Shown here: one piece after another, positions 44,307 through 45,249 of the stretch
How positions within the stretch are numbered: the first letter of the stretch is position 1
How the letters are laid out: each line of letters begins with the position of its first letter
Assembly: GCA_036505015.1 (NCBI GenBank)
Contig: DASXUC010000017.1
Span: 1-45,249, forward strand
Length of the DNA stretch: 45,249 nt
DNA from: DASXUC01 sp036505015
GTDB taxonomy: Bacteria; Sysuimicrobiota; Sysuimicrobiia; Sysuimicrobiales; Kaftiobacteriaceae
Direction: 5' to 3'
Notes under the pieces: generated by a model
The model's database searches: none
What the model was told of the DNA's origin: nothing
Seen by the model: the letters and a program-made list of their open reading frames with translations, nothing else
Position numbers and translations under genes: made by a program

Positions 44307-44993
44307 TTACTCTTCTTTTTCTTCCGCCTCGGGGGCCTTACCCTTCTCTGCGCCGGGCTTGGCTTCCGCGGCGACTTCGGCGGCGGGTGCCTCGGCAGCG
44401 GGTGCCGCCGGCGCCGCCTCCTCGATCACCTTCGGCGTCGTCACCAGGGCCACGACCTCACCCGCGGAGGAGAGGACGGTCAGCTTCGACGGCAGGCGCA
44501 GGTCGGATACGTGCAGCGCGTGGCCGATCGTAAGCTCGCTGACGTCGACCCCGATCGATTCCGGAATCTCGGTGGGCAGACATTCCACGAGGAGATCCCG
44601 CAGATGGATTTCCAGCACGCCGCCCTCGGTCACGCCCTTGGGCGTTCCGCTGAAGGTCAGCGGCACGTGCGCTTCGATCGTCTCGGTCAGGTCGATGGTG
44701 TGGAAATCGACATGCGTGATGGTTTCCCGGCTGAAGATGTCGCGCTGCAGATCTTTCACCATCACGGTTTGCGCCGCCCGGTCCCCGTCGCCCAGGGCCA
44801 GGTCGATCAGCACGTTCAGACCGGCGTGGGTGTGGAGGGCGCCTCGCAGCGCCTTGCCGTCCACCATCACGGGCAGCGCCTCGAGGCCGCGGCCGTACAC
44901 GACGGCGGGCACCTGCCCGTTGCGCCGCAGTCGCCGCACCGCATTCTTCCCGACGTCCTCGCGGCGGCGGGCACTCAACTGCACTCTTTCCAT
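44307..44993 (-). CDS. rplY: 50S ribosomal protein L25 (Ctc/TL5 type)
   Basis: A 228-residue two-domain L25 that binds 5S rRNA. The N-terminal domain (RREDVGKNAVRRLRRNGQVPAVVYG) contacts 5S rRNA; the C-terminal TL5 domain (about 95-185) has THVDFHTIDLTETIEAHVPL and LLVECLPTEIPESIGVDVS. An Ala/Glu/Lys-rich low-complexity tail ends the protein. ATG 44993 is preceded by GGGAGGA, and an extended -10 (45027-45035) lies upstream. It is followed by pth. Confidence 0.97.
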   Translation of the reverse strand: MERVQLSARRREDVGKNAVRRLRRNGQVPAVVYGRGLEALPVMVDGKALRGALHTHAGLNVLIDLALGDGDRAAQTVMVKDLQRDIFSRETITHVDFHTIDLTETIEAHVPLTFSGTPKGVTEGGVLEIHLRDLLVECLPTEIPESIGVDVSELTIGHALHVSDLRLPSKLTVLSSAGEVVALVTTPKVIEEAAPAAPAAEAPAAEVAAEAKPGAEKGKAPEAEEKEE

Positions 44994-45026
44994 TACATGG
45001 TCCTCCCGAGCAGATAAGACTCGATC

Positions 45027-45035
45027 ATTATAGCA
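45027..45035 (-). promoter_or_regulatory. Extended -10 promoter of rplY
   Basis: Minus-strand TG-C-TATAAT, a perfect extended -10, about 33 bases before ATG 44993; here a Shine-Dalgarno sequence follows, unlike the leaderless genes. Confidence 0.75.
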
Positions 45036-45071
45036 AAGGCGCGATACCCGCACACCACCGTGCACATATCA

Positions 45072-45248
45072 GGTAGTGGGTCAGTTTAAACCGCTGTTCG
45101 TTTTCGGCCAGGCTGGTGGAGGGCCGCTGCGCTCTCGGGGCGGCTCACCTGCTCACCCCAGAAATTCGCTGCGCAAATTTCCGGGGACCCCGAGGCCTTA
45201 GCGTAGCGCTCGGGCTCGCCCCGCCACGATCGGCGGGGCTCACCCGGC
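45072..45248. repeat. Right copy of terminal inverted repeat
   Basis: Reverse complement of 1-177 with four mismatches. Similarity stops at 45072, where the repeat begins with GGTAGTGGGTCAGTTT. See the left copy for structure. The mismatches show these are two genuine, diverged copies rather than one end read twice. Confidence 0.85.
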
Positions 45249-45249
45249 C

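Overview
The window is about 45 kb of compact, high-GC bacterial DNA (single lines counted by hand run from 57% G+C in the HNH gene to 77% elsewhere) with 40 protein genes longer than 70 codons and two candidate micropeptide genes. No rRNA, tRNA, CRISPR array, phage module or transposase gene is visible. Both ends carry the same ~177 bp sequence in opposite orientation (173/177 matching), so it looks like a metagenomic or draft contig that stops at two copies of a dispersed repeat. Gene content (F420 ligase plus F420:NADPH reductase, class 1B AdoMet decarboxylase, UPF0182, DRG-like TGS GTPase, NSAR/OSBS with its GNAT partner, L25-Pth) and start codons placed 6-7 nt after -10 boxes suggest a Terrabacteria-type lineage (Chloroflexota, Armatimonadota or CSP1-3-like, or deep Actinomycetota). 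This placement is inference; no marker gene settles it.

Layout. 0.2-0.9 kb: Lrp-type RAM protein and a VOC protein. 0.9-9.3 kb, minus strand: Fsr-like MFS exporter, FAD/Fe-S glycolate/D-lactate dehydrogenase, AdoMet decarboxylase with a near-consensus promoter, COG2426 membrane protein, double-hotdog thioesterase, M20 peptidase, YceI. 9.3-15.8 kb: unknown membrane protein, Nudix-methyltransferase fusion, OCD-family dehydrogenase with M17 aminopeptidase, UPF0173 hydrolase, aquaporin, VOC protein. 15.8-22.0 kb, minus strand: DRG-like GTPase, enolase-superfamily enzyme, CofE, F420 reductase, double M16 peptidase. 22.3-28.6 kb: DinB, peroxiredoxin, CorA, nicotinate phosphoribosyltransferase, a small minus-strand transcript encoding a Lys-rich micropeptide, GNAT and NSAR/OSBS. 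28.6-34.9 kb: UPF0182, SufT-like DUF59 protein, degenerate receiver, phosphodiesterase, DUF1684, DUF5519. 34.9-39.5 kb: palindromic spacer, lower-GC HNH gene, then a promoter, a 14-codon leader ORF and a terminator ahead of a FAD reductase-SRPBCC-KAS operon. 39.5-45.0 kb: transglutaminase-like protein with an MFS exporter, iron-permease-like protein, polysaccharide deacetylase, and L25-Pth.

Three patterns run through the window. (1) Gene boundaries repeatedly carry short arrays of 3-5 degenerate 7- or 8-bp tandem units. The unit sequence differs at each locus, the arrays often occur as inverted pairs, and they commonly supply the last or first codons of genes. (2) All ten convergent gene pairs overlap or lie within 30 bp, leaving little or no room for terminators. 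(3) Two small transcripts, at 26.4-26.6 and 36.39-36.54 kb, combine a strong Shine-Dalgarno sequence, a 12-14 codon ORF and an intrinsic terminator. The second precedes the FAD reductase-SRPBCC-KAS operon and could be a translation-sensitive attenuator.
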